From Chryseobacterium oleae (GTDB lineage: Bacteria > Bacteroidota > Bacteroidia > Flavobacteriales > Weeksellaceae), in the NCBI RefSeq assembly GCF_900115055.1, contig NZ_FOVD01000011.1, positions 48,749 through 112,748 on the forward strand: DNA of 64,000 nucleotides. Direction: 5' to 3'. Position numbers and translations under genes: made by a program. Positions within the stretch are counted from its first letter, which is position 1. Each line of letters starts with the position of its first letter. Of the stretch, positions 23,694 to 31,651 are shown one piece after another. The notes under the pieces were generated by a model. It made no database searches. It saw only the letters and a list, made by a program, of their open reading frames with translations, and had not been told where the DNA came from.

Positions 23694-24140
23694 AAAGTCT
23701 GGAATTTTTAAGTGTATAAAAGGTAAATGACTATCTTTTGATGAGTTAAGATTTATTTTTCTGATGTAATTATCTTTCCTGGTATTTTGGAATAACTTTA
23801 ATACATCTTAAGTCACTGAAATAAGGTCAGACTCAAAATTTGTGAATAAAATAGTATTTTTTTGACGCAAAGGTTTACAATAGTATTGGATATTTTAAGA
23901 AAGCGAAAGATAAAAATCAATCTTCGATTGATTCGACTAAGCAAGCGTTTTATCCATTTCCTTCATCAGAATCAACGAAGTTGATTCCGTCTTTGCTTCC
24001 CTTTATAAAGCGTTAGAATAATTTTTTTTTGCGTTATAACAATAATCTTTATCTGCTTTACAGGTTTCACAGATGATTCTAAATTTTGACTAACTTTAAT
24101 CATCGGAAATAATGGGAATGGTACGGATCGAGAAGTTTAT
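23694..24140. repeat. Spacer between tRNA-Gln copies with palindromic repeats
   Basis: No gene. It holds two small hairpins, AATCAATC-TTC-GATTGATT (23,915-23,933) and GAATCAAC-GAA-GTTGATTC (23,969-23,987), flanked by AAGCG motifs. They look like extragenic palindromic repeats. Confidence 0.5.
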
Positions 24141-24176
24141 AAAAACAAAAAAACCATCCTTAAAAAAGAATGGTTT
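24141..24176 (-). terminator. Terminator of tRNA-Gln copy 2
   Basis: On the minus strand AAACCAT/ATGGTTT with a 12-base loop, followed by a T-rich run. Confidence 0.7.
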
Positions 24177-24177
24177 G

Positions 24178-24248
24178 TAGACCCACAGGGATTCGAACCC
24201 CAACTGATGGTACCAAAAACCAGAGTGCTACCGTTACACCATGGGTCT
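24178..24248 (-). tRNA. tRNA-Gln (TTG), copy 2
   Basis: 71 bases, identical to copy 1. It has its own promoter and terminator, so the two are independent transcription units, most likely an old tandem duplication rather than one tRNA split by integration. Confidence 0.9.
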
Positions 24249-24266
24249 GTTTTTATTTTGGTGAGG

Positions 24267-24297
24267 CAAATTTACAGCTTTTTTCTTTAGATACAAG
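24267..24297 (-). promoter_or_regulatory. Promoter of tRNA-Gln copy 2
   Basis: Minus strand TTG, 19 bases, TAAATTTG (24,267-24,274), the same layout as for copy 1. Confidence 0.7.
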
Positions 24298-24348
24298 AAC
24301 TTTTTAAAGTTTTTTTTACATTTACATCACTTTTTATGTACTACAATC

Positions 24349-25383
24349 ATGCAGATAGACTTCAATAATCTCAATATTAATAAATTATCATTTCAAACCG
24401 ATTTTGAACAGAAAACCAAAAATTTCCTGGACGAATGGTTTTCTGACGGAAATACGGTAAAAGTGCAGACTTCCGGTTCTACAGGAACACCAAAGGTTTT
24501 TGAAATTGAGAAACAGAAAATGGTCAATTCTGCGGTGATGACCTGTAATTTTTTAGGATTAAAACAAGGCGATAAAGCCTTATTATGTCTTCCGGTAGAA
24601 TATATTTCCGGTAAAATGATGGTCGTTCGTTCCATTGAAAGAAAACTACAGCTGATCGTTTCAGAGCCATCTTTGAAGCCTGTAGATCATTTGAGTGAAG
24701 AAATAGATTTCTGCGCGATGACTCCGCTTCAGGTAGAGAACTCGCTGGAGCAATTGCATTTGATTAAAAATTTAATCATCGGTGGAGCTACGGTTTCAGA
24801 AAACCTGAAAGAGAAAATTGATCAAGCAGCTCAGCGTTCCCAAACGTCAAACCGTATTTTTGAAACCTATGGAATGTCTGAAACCCTTTCTCATATTGCC
24901 TTAAAGCAACTGATGCCTGAACCTGAAGATTATTTTACCGCTTTCGAAAACGTTTCTATCAGTACAGATGAAAGAGGTTGCCTGAAGATTTTTGCTCCGA
25001 ATGTGAATGCCGAAGTGCTGCAGACTAATGATTTAGTCGAAATTAAAAATGAAAAACAGTTTAGATTCCTTGGGCGAATAGATAACGTTATTAATTCCGG
25101 AGGAGCGAAAATTTTTCCTGAAGCCCTGGAAGCTTTGGTCAAAAAAGGAATCCCAAATGAGGCCGTTTTCATTGGAATGGAAGATGAAAGCCTTGGCCAG
25201 AAATTAATATTGATCATAGAAGGAGAAGAATCCGTAAGTTTGATTGAAAAGATTTCTGGAATATCCTTTGAAAAGAACTTTCACAGACCCAAAGAAATTA
25301 TTTTCACCGAAAAAATACCAAGAACCCCAAACGGTAAAGTAAACCGAATAGAACTCCATAAAATAATAAGTGAAAGTTTATAA
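24349..25383 (+). CDS. menE: o-Succinylbenzoate-CoA ligase-like AMP-forming enzyme
   Basis: Activates o-succinylbenzoate to its CoA thioester in menaquinone synthesis. 344 residues, shorter than classical MenE (about 450-490), as is usual in flavobacteria. The P-loop-like A3 motif TSGSTGTPK is at about 41-49, YGMSETLSHIA near 175, and the adenylate-closing GRIDNVINSGGAKIFPE near 242-258. The C-terminal Lys is in RTPNGKVNR. It is followed 32 bases later by arfB, so the two may share a transcript. Confidence 0.85.
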   Translation: MQIDFNNLNINKLSFQTDFEQKTKNFLDEWFSDGNTVKVQTSGSTGTPKVFEIEKQKMVNSAVMTCNFLGLKQGDKALLCLPVEYISGKMMVVRSIERKLQLIVSEPSLKPVDHLSEEIDFCAMTPLQVENSLEQLHLIKNLIIGGATVSENLKEKIDQAAQRSQTSNRIFETYGMSETLSHIALKQLMPEPEDYFTAFENVSISTDERGCLKIFAPNVNAEVLQTNDLVEIKNEKQFRFLGRIDNVINSGGAKIFPEALEALVKKGIPNEAVFIGMEDESLGQKLILIIEGEESVSLIEKISGISFEKNFHRPKEIIFTEKIPRTPNGKVNRIELHKIISESL

Positions 25384-25415
25384 TCTTTAATCTTTAATCT
25401 ATCAGTCTTTATCTT

Positions 25416-25808
25416 ATGAAAGATTTCTCAAAAGAACTCAACTTTAAAACGTCCCGCAGCAGTGGAGCAGGAGGCCAGAACGTCAATAAAGTGGAAACTG
25501 CTGTAACTGTTCTTTGGTTCGTTGCTGAGTCCGAATTTTTCAATGAATACCAAAAAGAACTCATCCAGACTAAATTAAAAAACAGGATCAATGCTGAAGG
25601 CTATTTGTTTCTGACAGTTTCAGAAAGCAGAACCCAGCTGATGAACAAAAACAAAGCGATTGAAAAAATTATTGAAATCGTCAATAAAGCTTTAATTGTT
25701 CCCAAAAAAAGAGTCGCAACCAAGCCTTCCAAAGGACAAAAGCAAAAAAGACTGGATACCAAAAAGAAAATTTCTGAGAAGAAGGATAACAGGAAGTTTA
25801 AGTTTTAG
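25416..25808 (+). CDS. arfB: Peptidyl-tRNA hydrolase ArfB (ribosome rescue)
   Basis: Frees stalled ribosomes by hydrolysing peptidyl-tRNA. 130 residues. The catalytic SSGAGGQNVNKVET motif with GGQ is at about 15-28. The C-terminal tail is basic (KPSKGQKQKRLDTKKK...), which in this family enters the empty mRNA channel. Length fits ArfB (about 140), not a full release factor. Confidence 0.9.
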   Translation: MKDFSKELNFKTSRSSGAGGQNVNKVETAVTVLWFVAESEFFNEYQKELIQTKLKNRINAEGYLFLTVSESRTQLMNKNKAIEKIIEIVNKALIVPKKRVATKPSKGQKQKRLDTKKKISEKKDNRKFKF

Positions 25809-25894
25809 CATACGGGTTGCGAGTTTAAGATGGTTTTCTTCCGTATGTCGGGATTTTTGAGTATCTTAGGGGTATTATTAATACAATTTAATTT

Positions 25895-26008
25895 ATGACA
25901 GCACTTATTTCTTTATCTGCAGATTGCCATTCCAATGGTCTTTTGCTGTCGCTGTTATATTTACATACAGATTCTTTTCTGAAGAGTTCTAAGGACTTTA
26001 TCAATTAA
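25895..26008 (+). CDS. Possible 37-residue small peptide
   Basis: MTALISLSADCHSNGLLLSLL and on to SSKDFIN, then a CCCTGTC/GACAGGG hairpin at 26,010-26,032. A TATCTTAG box lies about 30 bases upstream. The layout (promoter, short hydrophobic peptide ending in K-D-x-N, hairpin) resembles 29,673-29,940. Coding is uncertain. Confidence 0.3.
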   Translation: MTALISLSADCHSNGLLLSLLYLHTDSFLKSSKDFIN

Positions 26009-26161
26009 GCCCTGTCAGGATCCACGACAGGGAAAACATTCCGATTTATTTTACCTATTATTTTTTGCAGTTTTCTACAGGAGAAAAACTGAATAGAAGT
26101 GCCGTCCTGCATTGGATCACGAAGAATAACTGCATTCATTAATTTTTAAAACAAGTAAAAA

Positions 26162-26542
26162 ATGTCCAATCCTATTATACTCACCACCGGAATTTATGAC
26201 GCGATAAAAGATACACTCAGAAGAAAAAAAGTAAGTATGCCGGAAGAAAAAAGGCTTGCAGAAGAGCTTAGAAAAGCGAAACAGGTTCTGAGAAGAGATC
26301 TTCCCACTGATATTGTAACGGTGGACAGAAAAGTAACCATCAAAGATCACACCCGGAATTTTGAACATGAATATATTTTCGTGGCTTCTGCAAAAGCTAA
26401 ACCGGCGAAGAACAAACATTCCATCTTGTCGGATATCGCTTTGGCAACGTTAGGATATAAAGTGGGAGATGTCATCGACTGGCCCTTTAGAGACGGCGAA
26501 AGAAAGATTGAGATCTTAAAAGTAGAATCTTGTCACGGGTAA
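26162..26542 (+). CDS. GreA/GreB C-terminal-domain transcription factor
   Basis: 126 residues. The C-terminal half (about 45-126) has the Gre/Rnk FKBP-like fold: TVDRKVTIKDHTRNFEHEYIF spread over two strands, then SDIALATLGYKVGDVIDWPF. The N-terminal part is a short helix instead of the full Gre coiled coil, so it probably binds RNA polymerase without strong cleavage-factor activity. Monocistronic; a terminator follows at 26,570. Confidence 0.75.
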   Translation: MSNPIILTTGIYDAIKDTLRRKKVSMPEEKRLAEELRKAKQVLRRDLPTDIVTVDRKVTIKDHTRNFEHEYIFVASAKAKPAKNKHSILSDIALATLGYKVGDVIDWPFRDGERKIEILKVESCHG

Positions 26543-26569
26543 TCCCTGTGTAATCTATATTGTTAGAGA

Positions 26570-26597
26570 AAGTACAGCTCCAGGGCTGTACTTTTTA
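26570..26597 (+). terminator. Terminator
   Basis: AAGTACAGC and GCTGTACTT around TCCAGG, followed by TTATTT. Confidence 0.8.
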
Positions 26598-26678
26598 TTT
26601 AAAGGCTTTGTGATAGCAGTGCTGTTTATCATTTGTTAAAAAAGGATGTTCAGAGGAGAGTTTCTTTCCGTACTCATG

Positions 26679-26707
26679 TTGCATTCCGTTTTTAAGTTTT
26701 ATCTTTG
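26679..26707 (+). promoter_or_regulatory. Promoter of the deoxyhypusine-synthase-like gene
   Basis: TTG at 26,679, 18 bases, TATCTTTG at 26,700-26,707, 15 bases before the start codon. Confidence 0.6.
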
Positions 26708-26721
26708 CAAAAATTAAAAAA

Positions 26722-27696
26722 ATGAGCAAACCGATTTCTGAATTTATAGAGAAATATTACCTGCACTTCAATGCGGCTGCATTGGTAGATGCATCTAAGG
26801 GGTATGTTGCACATCTTAAAGATGGCGGAAAAATGATGATCACTTTGGCAGGTGCTATGTCTACTGCTGAATTGGGGAAAATCCTTGCAGAAATGATCCG
26901 TCAGGGGAAAGTTGATTTTATTTCTTGTACAGGAGCCAACCTTGAAGAGGATTTGATGAATCTTGTGGCACACTCTCACTACGAAAGAGTTCCTCACTAT
27001 AGAGATCTTACGGCTCAGGATGAGTGGGCTTTATTAGAAAGAGGATTAAACAGAGTTACCGATACATGTATCCCTGAAGAGGAAGCTTTCAGAAGACTTC
27101 AGAAGCATATCGTGGATATCTGGAAAGATGCAGAAGCTAAAGGCGAGCGTTATTTCCCGCACGAATTCATGTATAAAATGATTCTTTCAGGAGTTCTTGA
27201 GCAGTATTACGAGATTCCAAGAGAAAACTCATGGATGATCGCTGCTGCTGAGAAAAACCTTCCAATCGTAGTTCCGGGATGGGAAGATTCTACGATGGGG
27301 AATATCTTCGCTTCTTACTGTATCAAAGGTGAGCTTACCGCAACCACTATGAAATCAGGAATCGAGTATATGATGTATCTTGCAGACTGGTACACTAAAA
27401 ATTCAGCTGGAAAAGGAGTTGGTTTCTTCCAGATCGGAGGAGGTATCGCAGGGGATTTCCCAATCTGTGTAGTGCCGATGCTTTATCAGGATATGGAAAT
27501 GCATGATGTTCCTTTCTGGTCTTATTTCTGCCAGATCTCGGATTCTACCACATCTTACGGTTCATACTCAGGAGCAGTTCCAAATGAGAAAATCACTTGG
27601 GGTAAACTGGATATCACAACACCGAAATTCATCGTTGAAAGTGATGCAACCATCTGTGCACCATTGATGTTCTCTTACATCTTAGAAAATTCTTAA
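26722..27696 (+). CDS. Deoxyhypusine synthase-like protein
   Basis: 324 residues, matching the bacterial deoxyhypusine-synthase-like family throughout: ISCTGANLEEDLMNLVAHSHY near 72-92 (NAD-binding), VVPGWEDSTMGNIFASYC near 187-204, GGGIAGDFPICVVP near 241-254. Bacteria have no eIF5A, so the product may act in polyamine synthesis (homospermidine-type reaction) or modify another target. The catalytic Lys region of eukaryotic DHS (GxxKHH) is not seen in that form. It is a single-gene unit with its own promoter and terminator. Confidence 0.8.
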   Translation: MSKPISEFIEKYYLHFNAAALVDASKGYVAHLKDGGKMMITLAGAMSTAELGKILAEMIRQGKVDFISCTGANLEEDLMNLVAHSHYERVPHYRDLTAQDEWALLERGLNRVTDTCIPEEEAFRRLQKHIVDIWKDAEAKGERYFPHEFMYKMILSGVLEQYYEIPRENSWMIAAAEKNLPIVVPGWEDSTMGNIFASYCIKGELTATTMKSGIEYMMYLADWYTKNSAGKGVGFFQIGGGIAGDFPICVVPMLYQDMEMHDVPFWSYFCQISDSTTSYGSYSGAVPNEKITWGKLDITTPKFIVESDATICAPLMFSYILENS

Positions 27697-27719
27697 GAAT
27701 ATATTTCTTATTAAAATAC

Positions 27720-27752
27720 AAACGCTTCAATTCACTTTGAAGCGTTTTTTTA
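27720..27752 (+). terminator. Terminator
   Basis: AACGCTTCAA and TTGAAGCGTT around a short loop, followed by T7. Confidence 0.85.
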
Positions 27753-27756
27753 TGTT

Positions 27757-27795
27757 CCCACACCGTCATTGCCAACGAAGCGAAGCAATCTCATT
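27757..27795. repeat. Dispersed extragenic repeat
   Basis: Contains GTCATTGCCAACGAAGCGAA, a motif I have often seen repeated between genes in Bacteroidota. It starts a patchwork of repeats reaching to about 28,000. Confidence 0.5.
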
Positions 27796-27810
27796 GATAC
27801 ACCATATCTT

Positions 27811-27862
27811 TACATTATACATTATACATTATACATTATACATTATACATTATACATTATAC
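27811..27862. repeat. Heptamer tandem repeat (TACATTA)n
   Basis: Seven full copies of TACATTA plus three bases, all perfect. Such tracts change length easily by slippage. Confidence 0.9.
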
Positions 27863-27869
27863 AAAAAAA

Positions 27870-28000
27870 TGGCGTGCCCCTCACCACCCCAATCCCAATC
27901 CTCGGGTCGGGCTGCTCCGGGCTCCACTTCGTTCCGGTACGTTGTACCGCTCGCTGCGCTCGCGCCCTCCATATCCCTCACGCGAAGGTCAGTCAAGAGA
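27870..28000. repeat. GC-rich flavobacterial intergenic repeat
   Basis: A GC-rich island in an AT-rich setting with TCGGGTCGGGCTGCTCCGGG at one end and ATCCCTCACGCGAAGG at the other. These ends recur in intergenic elements of Flavobacteriia as I remember them. No gene is supported here although frames are open. From here to 28,251 nothing else is evident. Confidence 0.5.
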
Positions 28001-28251
28001 ATTCACCAGCACAAAATAACGGTAGGCCAGAATTCCTTTCTGTATTTTACTGAGACGGTTCGGATCCTTATTGCTCAACTTCGGGAGCATCTTTTTATTC
28101 ACTGCATTCAGCAGTCTGAAAAATGATTTTTTCATATCTTTATATTTAAAATCAGACATCATTGAATCATTAAGAATTCAAAAATGATGCAGAAACAGGT
28201 TAAAATGTATTTAAACCCTATTTTTAACAGAATAAAACAAATCACTTTACG

Positions 28252-28548
28252 ATGGACGAAATTTTTAAACAACAGATTTACGAGATTACAAGGCTTATTC
28301 CGAAAGGGAGAGTTTCTTCTTATGGCGCCATAGCTAAAGCGGTAGGTTATCCCAATCATTCCCGTCATGTAGGAAAAGCGATGGGTGGATGTCCTGAAGA
28401 TGTTCCGGCGCACCGTGTCATATCCAGTTCAGGCGTGTTATCTGTTCCTGAATTTCAGAAAAGATTAGAAGCGGAAGGGATTACTGTAGAGAATCTGAGG
28501 ATAAAAGATTTCAAAAAACTATTCTGGAACCCGCTTGAAGAGATTTAG
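28252..28548 (+). CDS. Alkyltransferase-like protein (MGMT fold, no catalytic Cys)
   Basis: 98 residues, equal to the DNA-binding domain of O6-alkylguanine-DNA alkyltransferase: PKGRVSSYGAIAKAVGYP (17-34, wing and arginine finger), SRHVGKAM (37-44), then VPAHRVISSSG (52-62). The active PCHRV is PAHRV, so it cannot accept an alkyl group. Proteins of this type (ATLs) bind alkylated guanine and hand it to nucleotide excision repair. Usually Cys is replaced by Trp; here it is Ala. Confidence 0.8.
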   Translation: MDEIFKQQIYEITRLIPKGRVSSYGAIAKAVGYPNHSRHVGKAMGGCPEDVPAHRVISSSGVLSVPEFQKRLEAEGITVENLRIKDFKKLFWNPLEEI

Positions 28549-28623
28549 TCTTAAGAATTTTACCGTTCAGATAAAAATATTTACAGCTCAGTCACCTATT
28601 TTTTTAAACTGTCGCCCATCGCA

Positions 28624-28631
28624 ATACCTTT
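28624..28631 (+). promoter_or_regulatory. -7 element of the hydrolase gene
   Basis: TACCTTTG, 23 bases before the chosen start at 28,655. It lies after the end of the alkyltransferase-like gene and supports the shorter start. Confidence 0.55.
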
Positions 28632-28654
28632 GGTTCATAATAAAACTAAACCTT

Positions 28655-29449
28655 ATGAAACCAATTTCAATTTTCACATTTGTATTCCTTTTTTTGGCTG
28701 TATTTTCAAAAGCTCAGTCGGATGAAAAATTTTATCAGCCAAACAAAACCATGAAGCCTTTTGAATTTAAAATAGCTGAGCAGATTAATTTGCCGGTTGA
28801 CCAAGATACAGTCACAGCCTTTATTGCAAAACCCAACACAAAAAATATCAAAAAAACGATTTTCTATTTTCATGGCGCTGCTGGAAATGTGACGACCTAT
28901 CAGTTTATGACCAAACCTTTGGTAGATGCAGGATATCAGGTCGTGATGATTGATTTCAGAGGATACGGACTGTCTACTGGAAAACCCAACCACAAGAATG
29001 TAGCAGAAGACGGGCAGAAGCTGATTGATGAACTGATGAAAAGATCCGATATCAAAAACACCAAAGTCTATATCTACGGAGCTTCTCTGGGAACGCAGAT
29101 TGCAGCTCACCTCGCCAAAGATAATGTTTCAAAAATCTCAGGTTTGATCCTTGACTGTCCGATGTCTTCTTTCACTGATATAGCTGCTCATTTCGCGCCT
29201 CAATATAAAGATTTCATCCTGCAGTCGATGGTTTCTCCATATGCCGCTAAAGTAGATGTAAAAGCCTTAGGAAAGCTTCCTGTACTTGTGATTCATGGAG
29301 GAGAAGATCAAACCATTCCTTACGAACAGGGAAAACTAGTTTTTGATAATGCTTCTGAACCTAAAGTATTCATCAAATCAAAAGGGGATCACCTGCAGGG
29401 ATTGGTCAATAATAAGGAAGAGATTCTGAAAGCTATAGGCAAATTATAA
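28655..29449 (+). CDS. Secreted alpha/beta-hydrolase
   Basis: 264 residues from the Met at 28,655, which begins a signal peptide (MKPISIFTFVFLFLAVFSKAQ). The nucleophile elbow is YGASLGTQIA (Ser about 150 by motif), with the oxyanion segment FYFHGAAGN, an acid in HGGEDQTIP and His in KGDHLQG. The fold fits serine hydrolases of the BAAT/peptidase S9-like group. The substrate cannot be told. It acts in the periplasm or at the cell surface. Confidence 0.75.
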   Translation: MKPISIFTFVFLFLAVFSKAQSDEKFYQPNKTMKPFEFKIAEQINLPVDQDTVTAFIAKPNTKNIKKTIFYFHGAAGNVTTYQFMTKPLVDAGYQVVMIDFRGYGLSTGKPNHKNVAEDGQKLIDELMKRSDIKNTKVYIYGASLGTQIAAHLAKDNVSKISGLILDCPMSSFTDIAAHFAPQYKDFILQSMVSPYAAKVDVKALGKLPVLVIHGGEDQTIPYEQGKLVFDNASEPKVFIKSKGDHLQGLVNNKEEILKAIGKL

Positions 29450-29580
29450 ACAGGTTATCATTAACTATGGAGCCTGTTATTAAACAGCTTGTTTTTTAAC
29501 ATCATAACATAATGTCCTTAGCTATTGAATTAATTATTTATGGCACTAACATACAGTGTTATACCATTTGTTAAATTAAA
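29450..29580. other. Spacer
   Basis: No feature apart from the terminator that follows. Confidence 0.5.
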
Positions 29581-29612
29581 AAAGAGAGCAATTGTTGCTC
29601 TCTTTATTTTTT
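29581..29612 (+). terminator. Terminator
   Basis: AAAGAGAGCAA and TTGCTCTCTTT around TTG, with a T-rich tail. Confidence 0.8.
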
Positions 29613-29672
29613 TTCAAAAGTTAAAGTTAAGTTAAACACAAAAACATATTCTTATAATTAAGAATATTTTCG

Positions 29673-29737
29673 TATCTTTGTATTATTATATCCGATTGAA
29701 GAAAAGTAATTTTCAAATCAATTCGGATATTTTTTTG
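29673..29737 (+). ncRNA. Very short promoter-terminator transcript
   Basis: TATCTTTG (29,673-29,680) is a good -7 box. From about the expected start, ATATCCGATTGA (29,688) pairs with TCAATTCGGATAT (29,718-29,730) and is followed by T7. So RNA polymerase would make an RNA of roughly 50 bases, or the hairpin attenuates the small peptide gene at 29,810. Confidence 0.45.
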
Positions 29738-29809
29738 TTATACTCCGCAGGTAAAAGGTGTGTTTGCGGATTAAAGTATTAATCATGCCTGTAACTAAAA
29801 CAAATCTAT

Positions 29810-29893
29810 ATGGGTACAGTGGCTTTAGTCATTGCGGTTTTACATCTTGTCCTCGATGTTTATAAAACCTTTTTCTTAAAGGACATCAATTAA
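29810..29893 (+). CDS. Possible 27-residue membrane peptide
   Basis: MGTVALVIAVLHLVLDVYK, then TFFLKDIN: one membrane helix and a short polar tail, the shape of type I toxin-antitoxin peptides. A terminator hairpin follows at 29,910. An attenuator-like hairpin lies upstream. Function is inferred only from shape. Confidence 0.4.
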   Translation: MGTVALVIAVLHLVLDVYKTFFLKDIN

Positions 29894-29909
29894 TAACTTT
29901 TTAAACTTC

Positions 29910-29940
29910 CTGTCAGCTCCAACTGGCAGGATTTCTTTTG
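29910..29940 (+). terminator. Terminator of the small peptide unit
   Basis: CCTGTCAG and CTGGCAGG arms (one G-T pair) around CTCCAA, followed by ATTTCTTTT. Confidence 0.7.
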
Positions 29941-29944
29941 CAAA

Positions 29945-30243
29945 TATAAACAAAATTTGTTTATATAACAAACATCATGATGTCTAACTTAAACTTTAAC
30001 ATATACTTTAACATATACTTTAACAGGACATTCATCCCTATTATCTTCTATTACTCTACTACAAGTTATATCTTTAGTATCATCTTTATATCTATTTAAC
30101 ATTTATCTTTATATTTAACTAAGACTTTACTCTTTCATTATTTTCTTATTTTTGTAATAAAATAACAGCAAGCTAGAATTATTAAGTTACATCAAAGTAA
30201 AAATAATTATCTAGATTAAAAATTGCCACTATAATACAATAAA
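29945..30243. repeat. Spacer with a palindrome and short tandem repeat
   Basis: TATAAACAAA-A-TTTGTTTATA (29,945-29,965) is a perfect palindrome. An ATATACTTTAAC-type 12-mer is repeated about 2.5 times at 29,992-30,024. The rest is T-rich with no gene. Confidence 0.6.
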
Positions 30244-30279
30244 AAATGCCCTGAATACTTATCTGTATTCAGGGCATTT
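30244..30279 (-). terminator. Terminator of the XRE gene
   Basis: AAATGCCCTGAATAC and its complement form a 15-bp stem around TTATCT; on the minus strand it runs into T6. Confidence 0.85.
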
Positions 30280-30319
30280 AAAGTTTATAAATTAAAAGGT
30301 AGATTAAAAAAGTCAACCC

Positions 30320-30709
30320 TTATCTTCTTCCTTTAGGAGTTTTCAGTTCTTCTTTCAATCTTTCATTTTCTTCCTTCAAAAGGGCGATATAGCCCTGAAG
30401 ATTCTCAATAATAGCTCCTGGAATGTTATTAAACTGTTGATTGATATTACCTCCTGAAGCACTTCCATTAAATATAGGGTGATCATTATTAATAACCACT
30501 TTAGCTTCCTCATCCTCATAAATATCTTCTACAGTCACATCCAGAAAACGGGCAATTTTGTCCCATTCATCTTTTACAATCCGTACATCTCCGCTTTCTT
30601 TTCTGCTGTAGTTGGATACATCAGTCGCGATAATATCAGCTATCTGCTGCTGAGTATAGCCTTTTTGTTTTCTGATGACGCGTAATTTTTCTTTTTGCAT
30701 ATCCGACAT
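30320..30709 (-). CDS. XRE-family HTH regulator with C-terminal coiled coil
   Basis: 129 residues from the Met at 30,709 (MSDMQKEKLRVIRKQKGY); longer upstream codons run through the promoter. HTH at about 6-60, with YTQQQIADIIATDVSNYSRKE. A flexible middle contains the GSASGGNINQQF run. The C-terminal leucine-rich helix (ENLQGYIALLKEENERLKEE) is likely for dimer formation. Repeated TGTGCA/TGCACA motifs lie upstream and may be its operators. Confidence 0.75.
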   Translation of the reverse strand: MSDMQKEKLRVIRKQKGYTQQQIADIIATDVSNYSRKESGDVRIVKDEWDKIARFLDVTVEDIYEDEEAKVVINNDHPIFNGSASGGNINQQFNNIPGAIIENLQGYIALLKEENERLKEELKTPKGRR

Positions 30710-30730
30710 TTTATACAAAAATGGAAAAAA

Positions 30731-30792
30731 AGCACAATGTGTACAATAGAAAACAGAAAAAATGTGCAATAAGATTTTGTGCACTAAGCACG
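30731..30792. promoter_or_regulatory. Cluster of TGTGCA-type operator motifs
   Basis: GCACAATGTGTACAAT, ATGTGCAAT and TTGTGCACTAAGCAC occur within 60 bases upstream of the XRE start. Spacing is regular enough to suggest multiple binding sites. The protein that binds is inferred to be the XRE product itself. Confidence 0.4.
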
Positions 30793-30856
30793 TTACATTC
30801 GTAGAATATAAATGTAAGTCGTAAAATTTGAAATTTTATTTAGGTTACAGAAAAAA

Positions 30857-31642
30857 TTATTTACGCATTCGGTTTTTAAAGGTGGAAAATCTACTTTTTT
30901 TTCTGATGGTCTTTTCTTTGGTAAAAAGCATTTTTAGGTATCCGAAGAAAGCCGGGATAAGGATCGTTACAAAAAGACTGCAAATTCCCAATGCCCAAAT
31001 CGGCATATCATTTCTTCTCCCCTGAAAATATTCCCAGATCACCCAGGACATCACTCCGATAAAAAACAGCATGGCTGCAGGAAAAACAAGATACATCACA
31101 AAGCCAATTCCAATCCGGAAAATAATAGAGTAGTCCTGACCTAAGGAATATAAGATGATCCAGGCCATCGCAAGCCCTAATAAAAACAGGAAAAGTGAAA
31201 TAATAAAGATGATGAGTTTTTGCGTTCCGAAACTTAAGTTGGTCACACTGTGATCTCCATCCTCATAGCCAATGGTTATTATTCTTCCTATTTCTACGGG
31301 ATGACTGCTCCCATAGTTTAAAGGTTTTTTAATCAATTGATTTTTCTGATCTCTGAATTCCACTACCGCTTTTTTAGTTTCGTCACCATAAGATTGCGAG
31401 GAATCATACTCAACAACCCTGGCTTCATATCTGGGAGATGAGAAAAAGGATATTACCGGGTAAGAAATAAACGATACCAAACCGAAAAATAAACTGGAAA
31501 CAGCAAAAACAACAAGGCCCGGATAAATAAAAGAAGCCAGAGAAACGGGTACACCATCCTGTCTGGATTTCTTCCTTCTGTAATTCATGAAAAGGATGAA
31601 GACTGTGAAAATTAAGGGCGTTAATAAAATAAATTTTCCCAT
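30857..31642 (-). CDS. DUF3592-like membrane protein
   Basis: 261 residues with membrane segments at about 3-20, 35-65, 135-165 and 170-200 plus 215-240. A periplasmic beta-rich loop (about 70-130, YEARVVEYDSSQSYGDETKK...) fits DUF3592. It is the last gene of a four-gene minus-strand operon (GIDE, LemA, small membrane protein, this gene), each spaced under 15 bases. Role unknown; the operon suggests envelope or membrane quality control. Confidence 0.65.
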   Translation of the reverse strand: MGKFILLTPLIFTVFILFMNYRRKKSRQDGVPVSLASFIYPGLVVFAVSSLFFGLVSFISYPVISFFSSPRYEARVVEYDSSQSYGDETKKAVVEFRDQKNQLIKKPLNYGSSHPVEIGRIITIGYEDGDHSVTNLSFGTQKLIIFIISLFLFLLGLAMAWIILYSLGQDYSIIFRIGIGFVMYLVFPAAMLFFIGVMSWVIWEYFQGRRNDMPIWALGICSLFVTILIPAFFGYLKMLFTKEKTIRKKSRFSTFKNRMRK

Positions 31643-31651
31643 GGTTTTGTT

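Noticed and set aside
27737..28126. Two overlapping open frames through the heptamer repeat and the GC-rich repeat
   Set aside because: They consist of repeat translation (ILYIIHYTLY type) and intergenic repeat; not genes.
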